NCBI GenBank assembly: GCA_033557465.1
Contig: CM066047.1
Location: forward strand, 3,410,001 to 3,474,000
Source of the DNA: Ichthyophis bannanicus
Taxonomy: Eukaryota > Chordata > Amphibia > Gymnophiona > Ichthyophiidae
Direction: 5' to 3'
Length of the DNA: 64,000 bases
Shown: positions 21,484 to 31,237 of the stretch, piece after piece
How positions within the stretch are numbered: the stretch's first letter is position 1
Layout: each line of letters opens with the position of its first letter
Position numbers and translations under genes: made by a program
Notes under the pieces: model-generated
Told to the model about the DNA's origin: nothing
Seen by the model: the letters and a program-made list of their open reading frames with translations, nothing else
Databases searched by the model: none

Positions 21484-22945
21484 AGAAACATAGAAATATG
21501 ATGACAGAAAAAGACCACATGGCCTATCTAGTCTGTCCTTCCATAGCAACAACTACCACAGTCCCCTTTTTTCCTTTAGAGATCCTCTGTGTTTGTCCCA
21601 TGCTTTTTTGAATTCAGTTACTGTCCTCATCTCTACCACCTCCACTGGGAGACCATTCCATGGATCCACCACTCTTTCCGTAAAGAAATATTTCTGCATA
21701 TCACTCCTAAATCTATCCTCCTTCACCCTCATCCCATGTCCCCTCATAGAAGAACTCGCTTTCAATTGAAAGAGGCTCTCCCCCTGAACCTTTATGCCAC
21801 GGAGGTATTTAAACATCCCAGTCATATCACCTCTATCCCGCCTTTCCTCTAAGGTGTACCTATTAAGATCCTTAAGTCTGTCCTCATATGCTTTATAATG
21901 AAGACCACTAACCATTTTAGTAGCCACCCTGTGCACCGACTCCATCCTGTTCACATTCTTTTGAAGGTGCGGTCTCCAGAATTGCACAATATACTCCAAA
22001 TAAGGTTGCACCAAAGACTTATACAAAGGCATTATCACCTCCTTTTTTCTGCTAGCCATTCCTCTCCGTAAGCACCCAAGCATCCTTCTAGCTTTTGCTG
22101 TCGCCTTTTCTACCTATTTAGCTACTTTAAGATCATCAGACACAACCACACCTAGGTCCCGCTCTTCTTTAGTGGACAAAAGTACTTCACCCCCTATACT
22201 ATATTGCTCCCTTGGATTGCTGCAACCCAAATGCATGACCTTACATTCTTTAACATTAAATCCCAGCTGCCAAATTCTAGACCATTCTTCAAGCTTAGCT
22301 AGATCCCTCCTCATGTTATCTAAACCTTCCTGGGTGTCTACTCTATTGCAGATTTTGGTATCATCCGCAAAGAGGCAAACCTTACCCGACAGCCCTTCCG
22401 CTATATCACTAACAAAGATCTTAAAAAGAATCGGACCAAGGACAGATCCCTGGGGCACACCACTGGTAACATCCTTCTCCTGAGAGTGAGCTCCATTTAC
22501 TTGTACTCTTTGTCGCCTCCCACCCAACCAATTTCTAACCCAAGCAGTAACTTTAGGGTCCATCCCTAGGGTGCTCAGTTTGTTTATAAGTCGCCTGTGA
22601 GGAACAGTGTCAAAGGCTTTACTGAAATCTAAATACACCACATCTAGGGCTCTCCCTCGGTCCAACTCCCTGGTCACCCAGTCAAAGAAATCAATCAGAT
22701 TTGTCTGACAAGACCTGCCTCTGGTGAATCCATGCTGTCTCGGATCCTGTAATCCACTGGACTCCAGAAACCTCACTATTTTCTCTTTCAGCAGTGTTTC
22801 CAATAATTTACTCACCACCGAAGTTAAACTAAACAGCCTGTAGTTTTCAACCACATCCTTACTTCTGCTTTTTTGTAAAGGCACCACATGAGCCTCTCTC
22901 CAGTCCTTTGGCACCACTCCCGACTCTAACGAGGCTCTAATGAGG
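21484..22945 (-). mobile_element. CR1 LINE copy 2, 5' truncated
   Basis: A minus-strand CR1 of a different subfamily from copy 1, flanked by a CACAT target duplication. The RT frame 22950-22114 contains YLDFSKAFDTVPHRRLINK, GVPQGSVLGPILF and CLFADDTKI, so the FADD catalytic box is intact. A stop follows DDLKVAK. The C-terminal frame 22083-21553 holds VIMPLYKSLVQPYLEY and FTERVVDPWNGLP. The 3' end is the ACATAGAAATATGATGAC block at 21484. Only one nonsense codon separates the two large frames, so the copy is moderately young. Confidence 0.9.
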
Positions 22946-23497
22946 CACATGGTCTACTATGCTGGAAATGAAAGACAAAGAAATGGTGTTGCATTTATAA
23001 TAAAAAAGAAACTTGTAAGAACTGTACTGAAATACATTGCAGTTAGTGAATGCTTAATCTCTATTTGTCTACGAGGAATGCCTATCAACACAACTATAAT
23101 TCAAGTACATGCCCCAACAACAGCTGCAGAAGAGAATGAAATTGATGAGTTCTATGAACAGGTACAAGCTGAAATTGACAGAACATGCAAACAGGATATC
23201 CTGATAGTCATGGGTGACTGGAACGCAAAAGTTGGCAACAAAGAAAGCGGCAAAGTGGTTGAAAAATATGTACTGGGCAAAAGAAATGAAGCTGGAGAAA
23301 GAATTCTGCAAAACCAACGATCTATTCATCTCAAACACTCTCTTCCACTACACAAGCGGTGACTGTACACATGGACTTCACCCAATGGATTGTACAAAAA
23401 TCAAATTGACTACATCTGTGGAAGTCAACGATGGAAAAGCTGTATAACATCAACAAAGATAAAACCTGGAGATGACTGTGATACAGATCACCAACTA
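22946..23497 (+). mobile_element. RTE/BovB-type LINE, piece 3 (endonuclease middle)
   Basis: Continues the endonuclease without loss: MVYYAGNERQRNGVAFIIKK, then IIQVHAPTTAAEE and VMGDWNAKVG (the catalytic GDWN box). It ends with TDHQLL near 23495, where an L2 copy is inserted. Confidence 0.9.
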
Positions 23498-24657
23498 CTA
23501 TTTATTTTATTTATTTATTTAAAGTCTCTTTTATACCGCGCTATTCAGCATCAGCGCGGTTTACAATAAACAGTGAACATACACATTTCCAATAGTACTT
23601 TGTGTTTACATATGAACAGGATAATCAACTTGGCTAACAGGGTAACTATGTACAACCATAAAATATACAATATATACAATTTGTAGGCTGATCATGTGTT
23701 TGTGTGGTTTTAGACAGTAGTGATTTGGGTGGATTCGGCAAATGGTGCTGAGTTTCTATTAGGTTCAGGGTAATGTATGAGGAAGAGGTAGTGTTTCACG
23801 GCCTTCCTGAATTGGAATATGTCTGGGATTGATCTAATGTTGTGAGGGAGGTTATTCCAGATCACCGGTGCATAAAGATTGAAAGTCCTGCTGGATGTTG
23901 ACTTGGAGCATTTAGTTATAGATCTTGGGACTATCAAGGTGTTTTGAGCTACTGACCTTCTGTCTCTGTTGTGGGGTGTCATCTGGATTAGCTCAGTTAG
24001 TGAAGTTGACGAGAGACCTTTGGTGGCTTTAAAGGTGAGCAGCAAGGTCTTGAATGTAATTCTACCTTGAATCGGGAGCCAGTGGAGTTGTTTCATTATA
24101 GGTGTGACATGGTCTTTCCTGGATGCTCCGTGCAGTACTCTTGCTGCGGTGTTCATTGCCATTTGCAGTGGGTTTAGGGTGGTTTGGGGGAGACCTTGAA
24201 GTATTGCATTTGCATAATCGAAATGCGGGATAATTAGTGCTTGATAGATAGTCCTGAAATCATCTGGCTCCAGCAGAGATCTTAGGTATCTAAGGGATCT
24301 AATTTTATGATATACTGCCCTTACAGTGTTACTTATATGAGCTTGCATATTTAGGTTCTGGTCTAGTGTGATGCCGAGGTATCTGATCGCGGATTTGGTC
24401 TGGAGGTCTGCTTCCTTCACTTTCAGTACTGTTGGGGCATTGAAGTTACGGTTTCTTGTAATGAACATCACCTCCGTCTTCTTGTGTTGAATCCGGAGGT
24501 TTTGGGATTGTAGCCAATTGGATATTTCGTTTATGCAGCATGTTATTGGTTCGAGGTCTGGGTTATCTGTTGCAAAAGGCGTGTATAATAGCACATCATC
24601 TGCGTATATCATGCAGTTAATGTTGAAAGACCGGATCAGGTTGCAGAGAGTATTCAT
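23498..24657 (-). mobile_element. L2-like LINE, 5' truncated (L2-a)
   Basis: The minus strand encodes the second half of an L2-type ORF2. MIYADDVLLYTPF (YADD box) near 24600 is followed by IRYLGITLDQNLNMQAH, HFDYANAILQGLPQTTLNP, MKQLHWLPIQGR and NLYAPVIWNNLPHNI. It stays open from the RT palm to the stop at 23710. The open frame extends artefactually upstream to 24993 into antisense RTE sequence. The 3' end has the GCGCGGTATAAAAGAG hairpin and an ATTTATTT tail. A close relative lies at 35849. Confidence 0.9.
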
Positions 24658-25172
24658 ACTCAAGCTAAAGTTGAAAAAGAGAAGGCCACTCATGAATGCA
24701 GCAAAATATGACCTTGAGAATATACCACTGCAATTTAAAGACTGCCTGCAAAATTGATTGGCTGCTTTAGATACAAATGACAGAGCTCCAGAAGAGTTAT
24801 GGAATACGAACAAGAAGGTTGTGTTGGAAGAAAGCGAGAAGTCCCTACAAAAGGTGAAAAAACAAAAACGGCCAAAACAGATGATGGAAGAAACTCTGAA
24901 ATTGTCCAGAAACGCAGAGAAGCTAAAGCCAGAGGAGAAAAAGACAATTGCAGAACTCAACAGAGATTTCCAACATGCAGCAAGACAGGACAAGGAAAAG
25001 TACTACAATAACACATGCAAGGAAATAGAAGCAGAAACTATTAGAAGAAGAACAAGATCAACTTTAAAGCTATCTGAGTTAAAGAAAAAATTCCAGTCTC
25101 GAATTGGAATGTTACAAGATGCTTAAGGTTCTATGTTGAACGATGCTGAGAAGATTAAGAAAAGGTGGAAAG
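24658..25172 (+). mobile_element. RTE/BovB-type LINE, piece 4 (linker)
   Basis: The linker between endonuclease and RT: LKLKLKKRRPLMNAAKYDL, then RAPEELWNTNKKVVLE and RDFQHAARQDKEKYYNNTC, with two or three frame changes. It ends at AAAAGGTGGAAAGAA near 25172; the RT resumes after 35733. Confidence 0.85.
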
Positions 25173-25370
25173 AATTTATTTATTTATTTGGTTTTATACC
25201 ACACTATTCATGATCAGCACGATTTATAAAATAACATATTACATGGAACAGTTGACATTGAACATGTGAACAAGATATAAAACAATTAACATTTACATTA
25301 ATAGAAGATACACAGTAGCATGTAAGAATGGGGAACTATTTACAGTTTGACAGAATCTTGAGTATGATAT
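25173..25370 (-). mobile_element. L2-d LINE, 3' tail piece
   Basis: An ATTTATTTATTT tail followed by ACCACACTATTCATGATCAG, the hairpin-type 3' end of an L2 in minus orientation. The rest of this copy continues at 31409 after the SINE/DIRS insertion. The assignment to L2-d rests on position and orientation. Confidence 0.6.
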
Positions 25371-25512
25371 TTATTTATTTATTTAGACAGTTTTGTATAC
25401 CACCTTATCCTTCAATCAAAGTGGTCACAACACAATTGGGGGATACATTTAACATGAGGGGATATGAGACACATACACTAATACTTACAGGGAACATGGG
25501 CAATGGAGGGTT
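25371..25512 (-). mobile_element. tRNA-derived SINE, 3' half (split by DIRS A2)
   Basis: The 3' part of a minus-strand SINE: a (TTTA)n tail, a LINE-type tail unlike those of the other two SINEs, and the start of the body up to GGAGGGTT. The body continues without loss at 31261 (AAGTGGCC...). In the intact SINE at 55711-55990 these two words are contiguous. Confidence 0.88.
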
Positions 25513-25560
25513 AGCGTAGTTACTCACCTGTAACAGGTGTTCTCCAGGAGCAGCAGGAAT

Positions 25561-25700
25561 CAGTCCTCACATATGGGTGACGTCGGTGCCGACAGAGCCC
25601 TCGCGGAGCAATTTTCCCCAGCTTTCAAAGAAAGCCTTTGGGAATTGCAGCGCGCATGCGCGGTCCCCTTCCCGCCCAAAGGTGCCATAATTGGCCAGTC
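25561..25700. repeat. DIRS A2 inverted terminal repeat, left copy
   Basis: Pairs with 31099-31237 with a few mismatches and one 1-base length difference. It keeps the CRE-type TGACGTCG (25578-25585) and NRF1-type palindrome (25651-25662); the YY1-type word is lost here (CCATAATTGG). Confidence 0.92.
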
Positions 25701-25781
25701 TGATGACATAGCGAAAAGACAGCAAAAAAATTTGCAAAAACTAAATCATATGACCGCAACTCCACGGGGAGGAGGGAGGGT

Positions 25782-25880
25782 TGTGAGGACTGATTCCTGC
25801 TGCTCCTGGAGAACACCTGTTACAGGTGAGTAACTACGCTTTCTCCAGGACCAAGCAGGAAGTCAGTCCTCACATATGGG
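25782..25880. repeat. DIRS A2 internal complementary region
   Basis: The part up to 25840 is complementary to the left extremity and the part from 25841 to the right extremity, meeting as ACTACGCT|TTCTCC. Identical in layout to element A at 5603-5701. Confidence 0.93.
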
Positions 25881-26017
25881 ACTCCCAAGCTTAAGGCTAC
25901 CGGAGACCCGAAGCACAAAAATGAGCTCCCTCTAGCTCAGCAGCACAGAAGGAAGGAATCTTCTCTGACTAATCTCCAACCGGTAGCCCAACATCCGGGA
26001 TGGAGGGTAGGAGTTGC

Positions 26018-27814
26018 TTAAACCTCGAAGAGATTACGGAGGACTGCCTGTCCGAAAGCACTGTCCCTGCGGGACTCCCTCTCGAGGCAGTAATGGGTTG
26101 CAAAAGTCTGGCTCGAAGACCAAGTAGCGGCCCGGCAGATGTCTGCCAATGGAACAGAGCGGAGGTAAGCCACTGACGCAGCCTTCGCCCTAACCCGATG
26201 AGCGGTGACTCGACTTTCCAACGAGAGGCCTACCGCCCCATAAGTCCAAGCGATACAGTCAGCTACCCAGATGGACAGAGTACGCTTGGAGACAGGGAGC
26301 CCCAATTTATTAGGGTCGTAAGACAGGAAGAGCTGAACAGTCTTACGGTGCTCCCGCGTACGATCAAGGTAGACGTTCAGCGCCCTTCTACAGTCCAGGG
26401 TATGCAAGACCCTCTCAGCTCGGCTGGAGTGTGGCCTGGGAAAGAAGGTCGGAAGCACCACCTCCTGATTGATGTGAAAAGGGGAGACCACTTTTGGAAG
26501 AAACTTAGGGTGAGTCCGCAGGACTACCCTGTTCTTGTAGAACCTAGTGTAAGGGGGATCAGACACTAGGGCCTGCAGTTCACTAACGCGTCTAGCGGAA
26601 GTGAGGGCTACCAGGAATAAGGTTTTCCAAGAAAGAAAACGGAGAGGACAGGTAGCCATGGGTTCAAAAGGCGGACAGGTGATCCGCTGTAAAACCACGT
26701 TAAGGTCCCAGTCGGGGGCTGGGGGGCGCAAAGGTGGTTTAAGGAGAAGGAGACCTCGGGAGAACCGTGCCACGAGAGGGTGGCCGGAAAGAGGCCTGCC
26801 TTCCACCGGCACATGATGTGCAGAAATAGCACTGAGGTGAACCTTGACCGAGTTGGACTTTAGTCCAAGATTGGAGAGGGTAAGCAAGTACTGCAAGACC
26901 ACCGACACCGAGCAGGAGAAGGGATCTTGAGACTGTTGAGTACACCAGGTGGAGAAGCGACGCCATTTAAGGGCGTAGGATTTCCGGGTAGAGGGTCGCC
27001 TGGAAGCTAGCACGACCTCTTCCACCTCTGGAGGCAGCAGGAGGGGAGCAAGGACTACCCTTTCAGCAGCCAGGCCATCAGATGAAGAGATCTGAGGTTG
27101 GGGTGTAGGAGAGACCCCTGATCCTGGGTCAGGAGATCGGGTTGAAACCCCCGAGGCAATGGAGTATCTACCGCCAGTTGCATCAGAAGCGGGAACCACG
27201 GTTGCCTGGGCCACCGGGGAGCTATCAGGATCATCGAAGCCTTGTCCCGGAGAACCTTGAAAAGTGTTCGAGACACCAGCGGCATGGGAGGAAAGGCATA
27301 CAGAAGGCCCGTGGACCATGAGAGCAGAAAAGCATCCGCCGCTACTTGGAGGGGATGCGGTTCCCGAGAGCAGAACTGAGGAAGTTGCCTGTTCAGAGGA
27401 CTGGCAAAGAGATCCAGCGTGGGGAGGCCCCACTGGAGAAAGATCCTTTGAACCACCAACGGGTCCAATCTCCACTCGTGTGGTTGGAGGATTCTGCTCA
27501 GTTTGTCTGCCAGGTAGTTTTCTTGACCTGGGAGATAGACAGCTTTGAGGAGGATTCCTCGGCTGACGGCCCAAGCGCAGAGCTTTTGTGCTTCCCGACA
27601 GAGAAGGAAGGAGCCCGTGCCTCCCTGTTTGTTCACGTAGAACATGGCCACTTGATTGTCCGTCTGGACGAGGACGGACTGGCGAGTGGTAAGGTGGGAG
27701 AAGGCCCGGAGAGCCAGGCGGATCGCTCTGAGCTCCAGGAAGTTGATCTGCTGGGCAGATTCCCACGGGGTCCAGAGACCCTGAGTACATGTCCCTTGGC
27801 AATGTGCTCCCCAA
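26018..27814 (-). CDS. DIRS A2 tyrosine recombinase, intact
   Basis: An open frame of 598 codons. The first 250 or so overlap the RT/RNase H frame and may not be translated; the recombinase proper starts near SSDGLAAERVVLAPL. The core-binding part has STRKSYALKWRRFSTWC. Catalytic residues of the family are all present: Arg408/409 (TSARRVSEL), His539 and Arg542 (AHRVRAK), Tyr575 (ATHYCLE). Its predicted role is integration of circular cDNA by site-specific-type recombination in the nucleus. The start codon or the mode of expression (splicing, reinitiation or frameshift) cannot be decided from the sequence. Confidence 0.92.
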   Translation of the reverse strand: MGSTLPRDMYSGSLDPVGICPADQLPGAQSDPPGSPGLLPPYHSPVRPRPDGQSSGHVLREQTGRHGLLPSLSGSTKALRLGRQPRNPPQSCLSPRSRKLPGRQTEQNPPTTRVEIGPVGGSKDLSPVGPPHAGSLCQSSEQATSSVLLSGTASPPSSGGCFSALMVHGPSVCLSSHAAGVSNTFQGSPGQGFDDPDSSPVAQATVVPASDATGGRYSIASGVSTRSPDPGSGVSPTPQPQISSSDGLAAERVVLAPLLLPPEVEEVVLASRRPSTRKSYALKWRRFSTWCTQQSQDPFSCSVSVVLQYLLTLSNLGLKSNSVKVHLSAISAHHVPVEGRPLSGHPLVARFSRGLLLLKPPLRPPAPDWDLNVVLQRITCPPFEPMATCPLRFLSWKTLFLVALTSARRVSELQALVSDPPYTRFYKNRVVLRTHPKFLPKVVSPFHINQEVVLPTFFPRPHSSRAERVLHTLDCRRALNVYLDRTREHRKTVQLFLSYDPNKLGLPVSKRTLSIWVADCIAWTYGAVGLSLESRVTAHRVRAKAASVAYLRSVPLADICRAATWSSSQTFATHYCLERESRRDSAFGQAVLRNLFEV

Positions 27815-29277
27815 CCCAGGAGAGAAGCGTCAGTCGTCAGTACCTGAACAGGCGGAGGAGACTGAAAAGGCATTCCGAGCACTAGGTTGGGCAGATGAAG
27901 CCACCACCATAGAGAAGAGACCAGCGGGCTGGAGATTCGTACTGAGTCTGCTAGTCTCCCCGAGGCCTGACGCCATTGTGAGCGAAGGCACCATTGAGCA
28001 GGCCGCATATTCAGGCGGGCATTGGGGGTCACATGGACCGTGGAAGCCATATGGCCGAGCAGTTTCAGAAAGTGCCTGGCCGAGACCCGGGAATGGCTGC
28101 GGAAGCGGCTGGCTAGAGCCATGAGCCGTTGTGCCCTGTCGAGCGGCAGAAAGGCTCGCGCTTGAAGCGTGTTTAACCTGGTGCCGATGAACTCGAGATC
28201 CTGAGAGGGGAGCAAAGTGGACTTTTCGAAGTTTATGACAAAGCCCAGGTACTGGAGTAGAGTCACAGTACGTTGCGTGGCGTGAGTGGCCTCCGTGGAG
28301 GACGGTGCTCTGATGAGCCAGTCGTCTAGGTAAGGGAAGACAAAGAGGCCTTGAAGCCGGAGATAAGCCGCCACCACTGCGAGACATTTTGTGAAGACTC
28401 GTGGTGCGGAGGATAGGCCAAAGGGCAGTACTCTGTACTGGTAATGATTGCCTGCCACCACAAACCTTAGGTATTGTCGGTGGCTTGGGTGGATGAGGAT
28501 GTGAGTGTAGGCATCCTTTAGATCCAAGGAGCATAGCCAATCTCCCTGCCGGAGGTAGGGCAGCAGGATTCCAAGGGTAAGCATCTTGAACTTTTCCCTT
28601 TCCAGGAACTTGTTGAGGTTCCGCAAGTCCAGGATGGGTCTGAGGCCTCCAGTACGCTTTGGTATCAGGAAGTACCTGGAATAAAAGCCTTGACCTCTCA
28701 GGTGGTGGGGCACCGGCTCCACCGCCTGTTCCTGAAGAAGACTTGCCAACTCTTGAAGGAGTAAGTCCCGGTGAAGAGGGGGTCGCAGAGGCTCCCCTGG
28801 AAAGTAGGGGGGAGGTACCTGGTGGAAGTGTAGAAGATAGCCCTCTCGGACTATGTGGAGCACCCAGGTATCGGACATGATGTTGGACCACCTGTGGGCA
28901 AAGTGGACCAGCCGGCCTCCCGTGCTGAGAGACACCAGCGGAGGGGGAGAGGCTATGCTGAAAGAGTCAAAAACCCCCACCCTGCGGAGCAGGGGCCGGT
29001 GGCGCAGGCTTGGGGGCTTGCTGCCTACGGGACCCGTTACCCCGTCCCTTGGCCTGCTGACCCTGTTGGGGAGCTGCGGAGGCCTGATAATGAGGGTAGT
29101 GTTTATAGGCAGCCGCCTTCCTCGGGTAAAAGGGCTTTTTCCCCGAGCCCTTCTTCTTCTGGGAAGGGGCAGAGGTTTTCCTGGAGAGCCGAGTCCTGGT
29201 GAGAGTCTCTGTCTCGAGTTGTGCAGCCTTCTCGTCCATAGGTTTGCCAAAGAGATTTTCACCTCTGCAGGGGACAT
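27055..29277 (-). CDS. DIRS A2 RT/RNase H/methyltransferase-like polyprotein, intact
   Basis: 740 codons from the ATG at 29277, which lies inside gag, so the real start may differ. The reverse transcriptase covers about 190-365: IPKRTGGLRPILDLR (205-219), LDLKDAY (251-257) and YLDD (316-319). RNase H covers about 480-595 with acidic residues Asp483 (LTTDAS), Glu515 (FLELRA), Asp540 (QTDNQV) and Asp591 (YLADKLSR). Residues 600-710 match the DAM-like methyltransferase-type domain of DIRS elements: LDLFASPLN (621-629), ADAFLLSW (647-654), YAFPP (660-664) and IAPRWPRQPW (685-694). No stop or shift interrupts it. It overlaps gag by 310 bases and the recombinase frame by 760. Confidence 0.93.
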   Translation of the reverse strand: MSPAEVKISLANLWTRRLHNSRQRLSPGLGSPGKPLPLPRRRRARGKSPFTRGRRLPINTTLIIRPPQLPNRVSRPRDGVTGPVGSKPPSLRHRPLLRRVGVFDSFSIASPPPLVSLSTGGRLVHFAHRWSNIMSDTWVLHIVREGYLLHFHQVPPPYFPGEPLRPPLHRDLLLQELASLLQEQAVEPVPHHLRGQGFYSRYFLIPKRTGGLRPILDLRNLNKFLEREKFKMLTLGILLPYLRQGDWLCSLDLKDAYTHILIHPSHRQYLRFVVAGNHYQYRVLPFGLSSAPRVFTKCLAVVAAYLRLQGLFVFPYLDDWLIRAPSSTEATHATQRTVTLLQYLGFVINFEKSTLLPSQDLEFIGTRLNTLQARAFLPLDRAQRLMALASRFRSHSRVSARHFLKLLGHMASTVHVTPNARLNMRPAQWCLRSQWRQASGRLADSVRISSPLVSSLWWWLHLPNLVLGMPFQSPPPVQVLTTDASLLGWGAHCQGTCTQGLWTPWESAQQINFLELRAIRLALRAFSHLTTRQSVLVQTDNQVAMFYVNKQGGTGSFLLCREAQKLCAWAVSRGILLKAVYLPGQENYLADKLSRILQPHEWRLDPLVVQRIFLQWGLPTLDLFASPLNRQLPQFCSREPHPLQVAADAFLLSWSTGLLYAFPPMPLVSRTLFKVLRDKASMILIAPRWPRQPWFPLLMQLAVDTPLPRGFQPDLLTQDQGSLLHPNLRSLHLMAWLLKG

Positions 29278-30865
29278 CGACCAATTTGTCCTGCACCCAG
29301 GGCTCGAGGTCGGATGACTGAAGCCAAGCCTGTCGGCGGGCCCCGATGCCGGCTGCGGCTACCCGAGCCGATGCCTCAAAGCCATCATAGGCTGCTCGAG
29401 AGATAAACTTTGAGCACTCCTGAATACCGGTGGACAAGGCCAGGAACCTCTGCAAAGGTTCCTCGGAGAGACCAGCAGAGAATCCGGCTATTTCTTTAGC
29501 CAGGTCCCTGAGATACATGCCCATGTAGAGCTGGTAAGTCTGGACCCGACAAGCAAGCATAGAGCCCTGGAAACACTTCTTACCGATGCCATCCAGGCTT
29601 CGGGCTTCCCTGCCGGGAGGCACCGAGGAGTGCATCTTCTGGCTCTTGAGCCTATGCATGGCCGATTCCACCACCATGGAATGGTGCGGCAGCTGTGCTT
29701 TTTTGAAGCCAGGGCTCTTGCGGACTCGATATATGGCATCGACCCGCTTGCTTAATACCGGCGACGACGCCGGGCTCTCCCACATGCGGAAGAGAAGTTG
29801 TTCCAGCATCGGAGGAACCGGTACAGTAAAATGCTCCTTTGCAGGAGAGTCATACTGGAGGGCATCGAGCTCTTCGGCTCGAGGCTCCTCCTCGGGATCC
29901 GCAGGGAAGGCCAAGGCTTTGGCCATATCCCTCACGAAGTCCGAGAACCGTGCATCCTCCGGGGGGGAGTGTCTCCGAGGTTCGGACTCGGGGGAGTCCG
30001 AAGGGATACACCGAGTCCGAAAAGAATCAGGTGACTCTTCCACCTCGGATTCCCAGGCGGACTCCTCGGAGGAGGAGTCGAGCGGCTCAGGCCGGGCGGG
30101 CACAGACGCCGTCCGCCCCGACGCCGAGGGAGTTGGCGTCGACGACCGCGGCCCCGAACAGGAGGCCGAAGGGGACCTCGACCGAGGATCGACTCGAGCC
30201 CGCATGGACTCGAGGATCGGCTCGGTCTCCGGGGTCGACTTAGACGTCGACGTCCCGGCGGTCAGGGCAGAAGCGCCAGCGAGGCCAGCGATCAATGCCC
30301 GCTGCTGGTCCATGAAGGCAGCCAGGCTGCTCTCCAAGGCCGTCAACCTGAGTCCGAACTCAGGAGACCCAGCAGCCCCCGACGTCGGACCCCTCGGAGG
30401 CGAGTCCACGAGGACAACAGTACTTACGTGAGCAGACGAGTCCATCTCCAGACGAGGCTGTTTGGACGGCCGCTCCAGCTCCAAAGACCCGGGACGGCTA
30501 TCGGGGCTATGCGACCTGGCCCTCGCGGAGCCAGGAGCGTCCACCGACGCCGCCCTCGCGGGTTTCTTCCTCCGATGATGCTCCCGGGAAGGAGACCCCC
30601 TCTCGGAGGAGCTCCGACGGTGTTCAGAGCTAGATTCCCTGGACACCGACGCCTCCGACGAGGTCCGGGTACGGCTGGGGTCAGAGAAGATTCTCTCCCT
30701 CTGATGCTTCCGACTCCGCAAGGATTTGGCGGACATCTTGCCACAGGCTCCACAGATCATTTCTTCATGATCCGGGCCCAGGCAACGGAGGCAGCAATCA
30801 TGTGTGTCAGTAAGAGACATACGTTTCTTACACTTAACACACTTTTTAAAACCACTGGCGGCCAT
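28967..30865 (-). CDS. DIRS A2 gag-like protein, intact
   Basis: 632 residues from the ATG at 30865, chosen because it begins MAASGFKKC as in element A and precedes a Cys cluster. The frame is open further upstream, but only through the leader and terminal repeat. Cys9/Cys12, Cys25/Cys28 and Cys38/Cys41 with His22 and His33 form a zinc-finger-like module. The middle is Ser/Arg/Pro-rich with short basic runs (HHRRKKPARA). Residues from about 300 on hold the conserved block SPGFKKAQLPHHSMVVESA and LYMGMYLRDLAKEIAGF. The C-terminus is basic and Gln/Pro-rich. The likely role is RNA packaging in a nucleocapsid-like particle. Confidence 0.9.
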   Translation of the reverse strand: MAASGFKKCVKCKKRMSLTDTHDCCLRCLGPDHEEMICGACGKMSAKSLRSRKHQRERIFSDPSRTRTSSEASVSRESSSEHRRSSSERGSPSREHHRRKKPARAASVDAPGSARARSHSPDSRPGSLELERPSKQPRLEMDSSAHVSTVVLVDSPPRGPTSGAAGSPEFGLRLTALESSLAAFMDQQRALIAGLAGASALTAGTSTSKSTPETEPILESMRARVDPRSRSPSASCSGPRSSTPTPSASGRTASVPARPEPLDSSSEESAWESEVEESPDSFRTRCIPSDSPESEPRRHSPPEDARFSDFVRDMAKALAFPADPEEEPRAEELDALQYDSPAKEHFTVPVPPMLEQLLFRMWESPASSPVLSKRVDAIYRVRKSPGFKKAQLPHHSMVVESAMHRLKSQKMHSSVPPGREARSLDGIGKKCFQGSMLACRVQTYQLYMGMYLRDLAKEIAGFSAGLSEEPLQRFLALSTGIQECSKFISRAAYDGFEASARVAAAGIGARRQAWLQSSDLEPWVQDKLVDVPCRGENLFGKPMDEKAAQLETETLTRTRLSRKTSAPSQKKKGSGKKPFYPRKAAAYKHYPHYQASAAPQQGQQAKGRGNGSRRQQAPKPAPPAPAPQGGGF

Positions 30866-31098
30866 CGGGGGAAAAAGGGCCCCTGTGAGGTCGAACGTTC
30901 GTGCCGCCAGGGAAAAGTGAAAAAAGCGCGAATTTGTCACTAAGGACAGAAAAAACCGAAAAGAAGGGGAGGCCTCGCAACCGGCGTCGCGAGGCCGGAC
31001 GGAAAAGGGCCGAACCGAAGAAAATAATAAAATAAAGAAAATCAACTTTTCAGCGGTGACTAGTAGACAACGTCTGTAGGGCTCCACGGAAAAAAGAA

Positions 31099-31237
31099 GA
31101 CTGGCCAAGATGGCACCTTTGGGCGGGAAGGGGACCGCGCATGCGCGCTGCAATTCCCAAAGGCTTTCTTTGAAAGCTGGGGAAAATTGCTCCGCGAGGG
31201 CTCCGTCGGCGCCGACGTCACCCATATGTGAGGACTG
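31099..31237 (-). promoter_or_regulatory. DIRS A2 right terminal repeat and putative promoter
   Basis: The 5' terminal repeat of the element. Reading in the element's sense it has, in order, a CRE-type site (31220-31213), an NRF1-type palindrome CGCGCATGCGCG (31147-31136) and a YY1-type site GCCATCTTG (31114-31106), then a TATA-less leader of about 240 bases to the gag ATG. This looks like a housekeeping or germ-cell type CpG-rich promoter. The match to binding-site consensus is seen directly; promoter function is inferred. Confidence 0.6.

Noticed and set aside
23710..24993. Single 427-codon LINE protein
   Set aside because: The part above about 24657 is antisense of the RTE linker joined by chance to the L2 frame; the L2 border is at 24657.
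29586..30431. Plus-strand 281-codon frame in DIRS A2
   Set aside because: Antisense to the open gag frame, low complexity, and mirrored by shorter antisense frames in element A; treated as a shadow.
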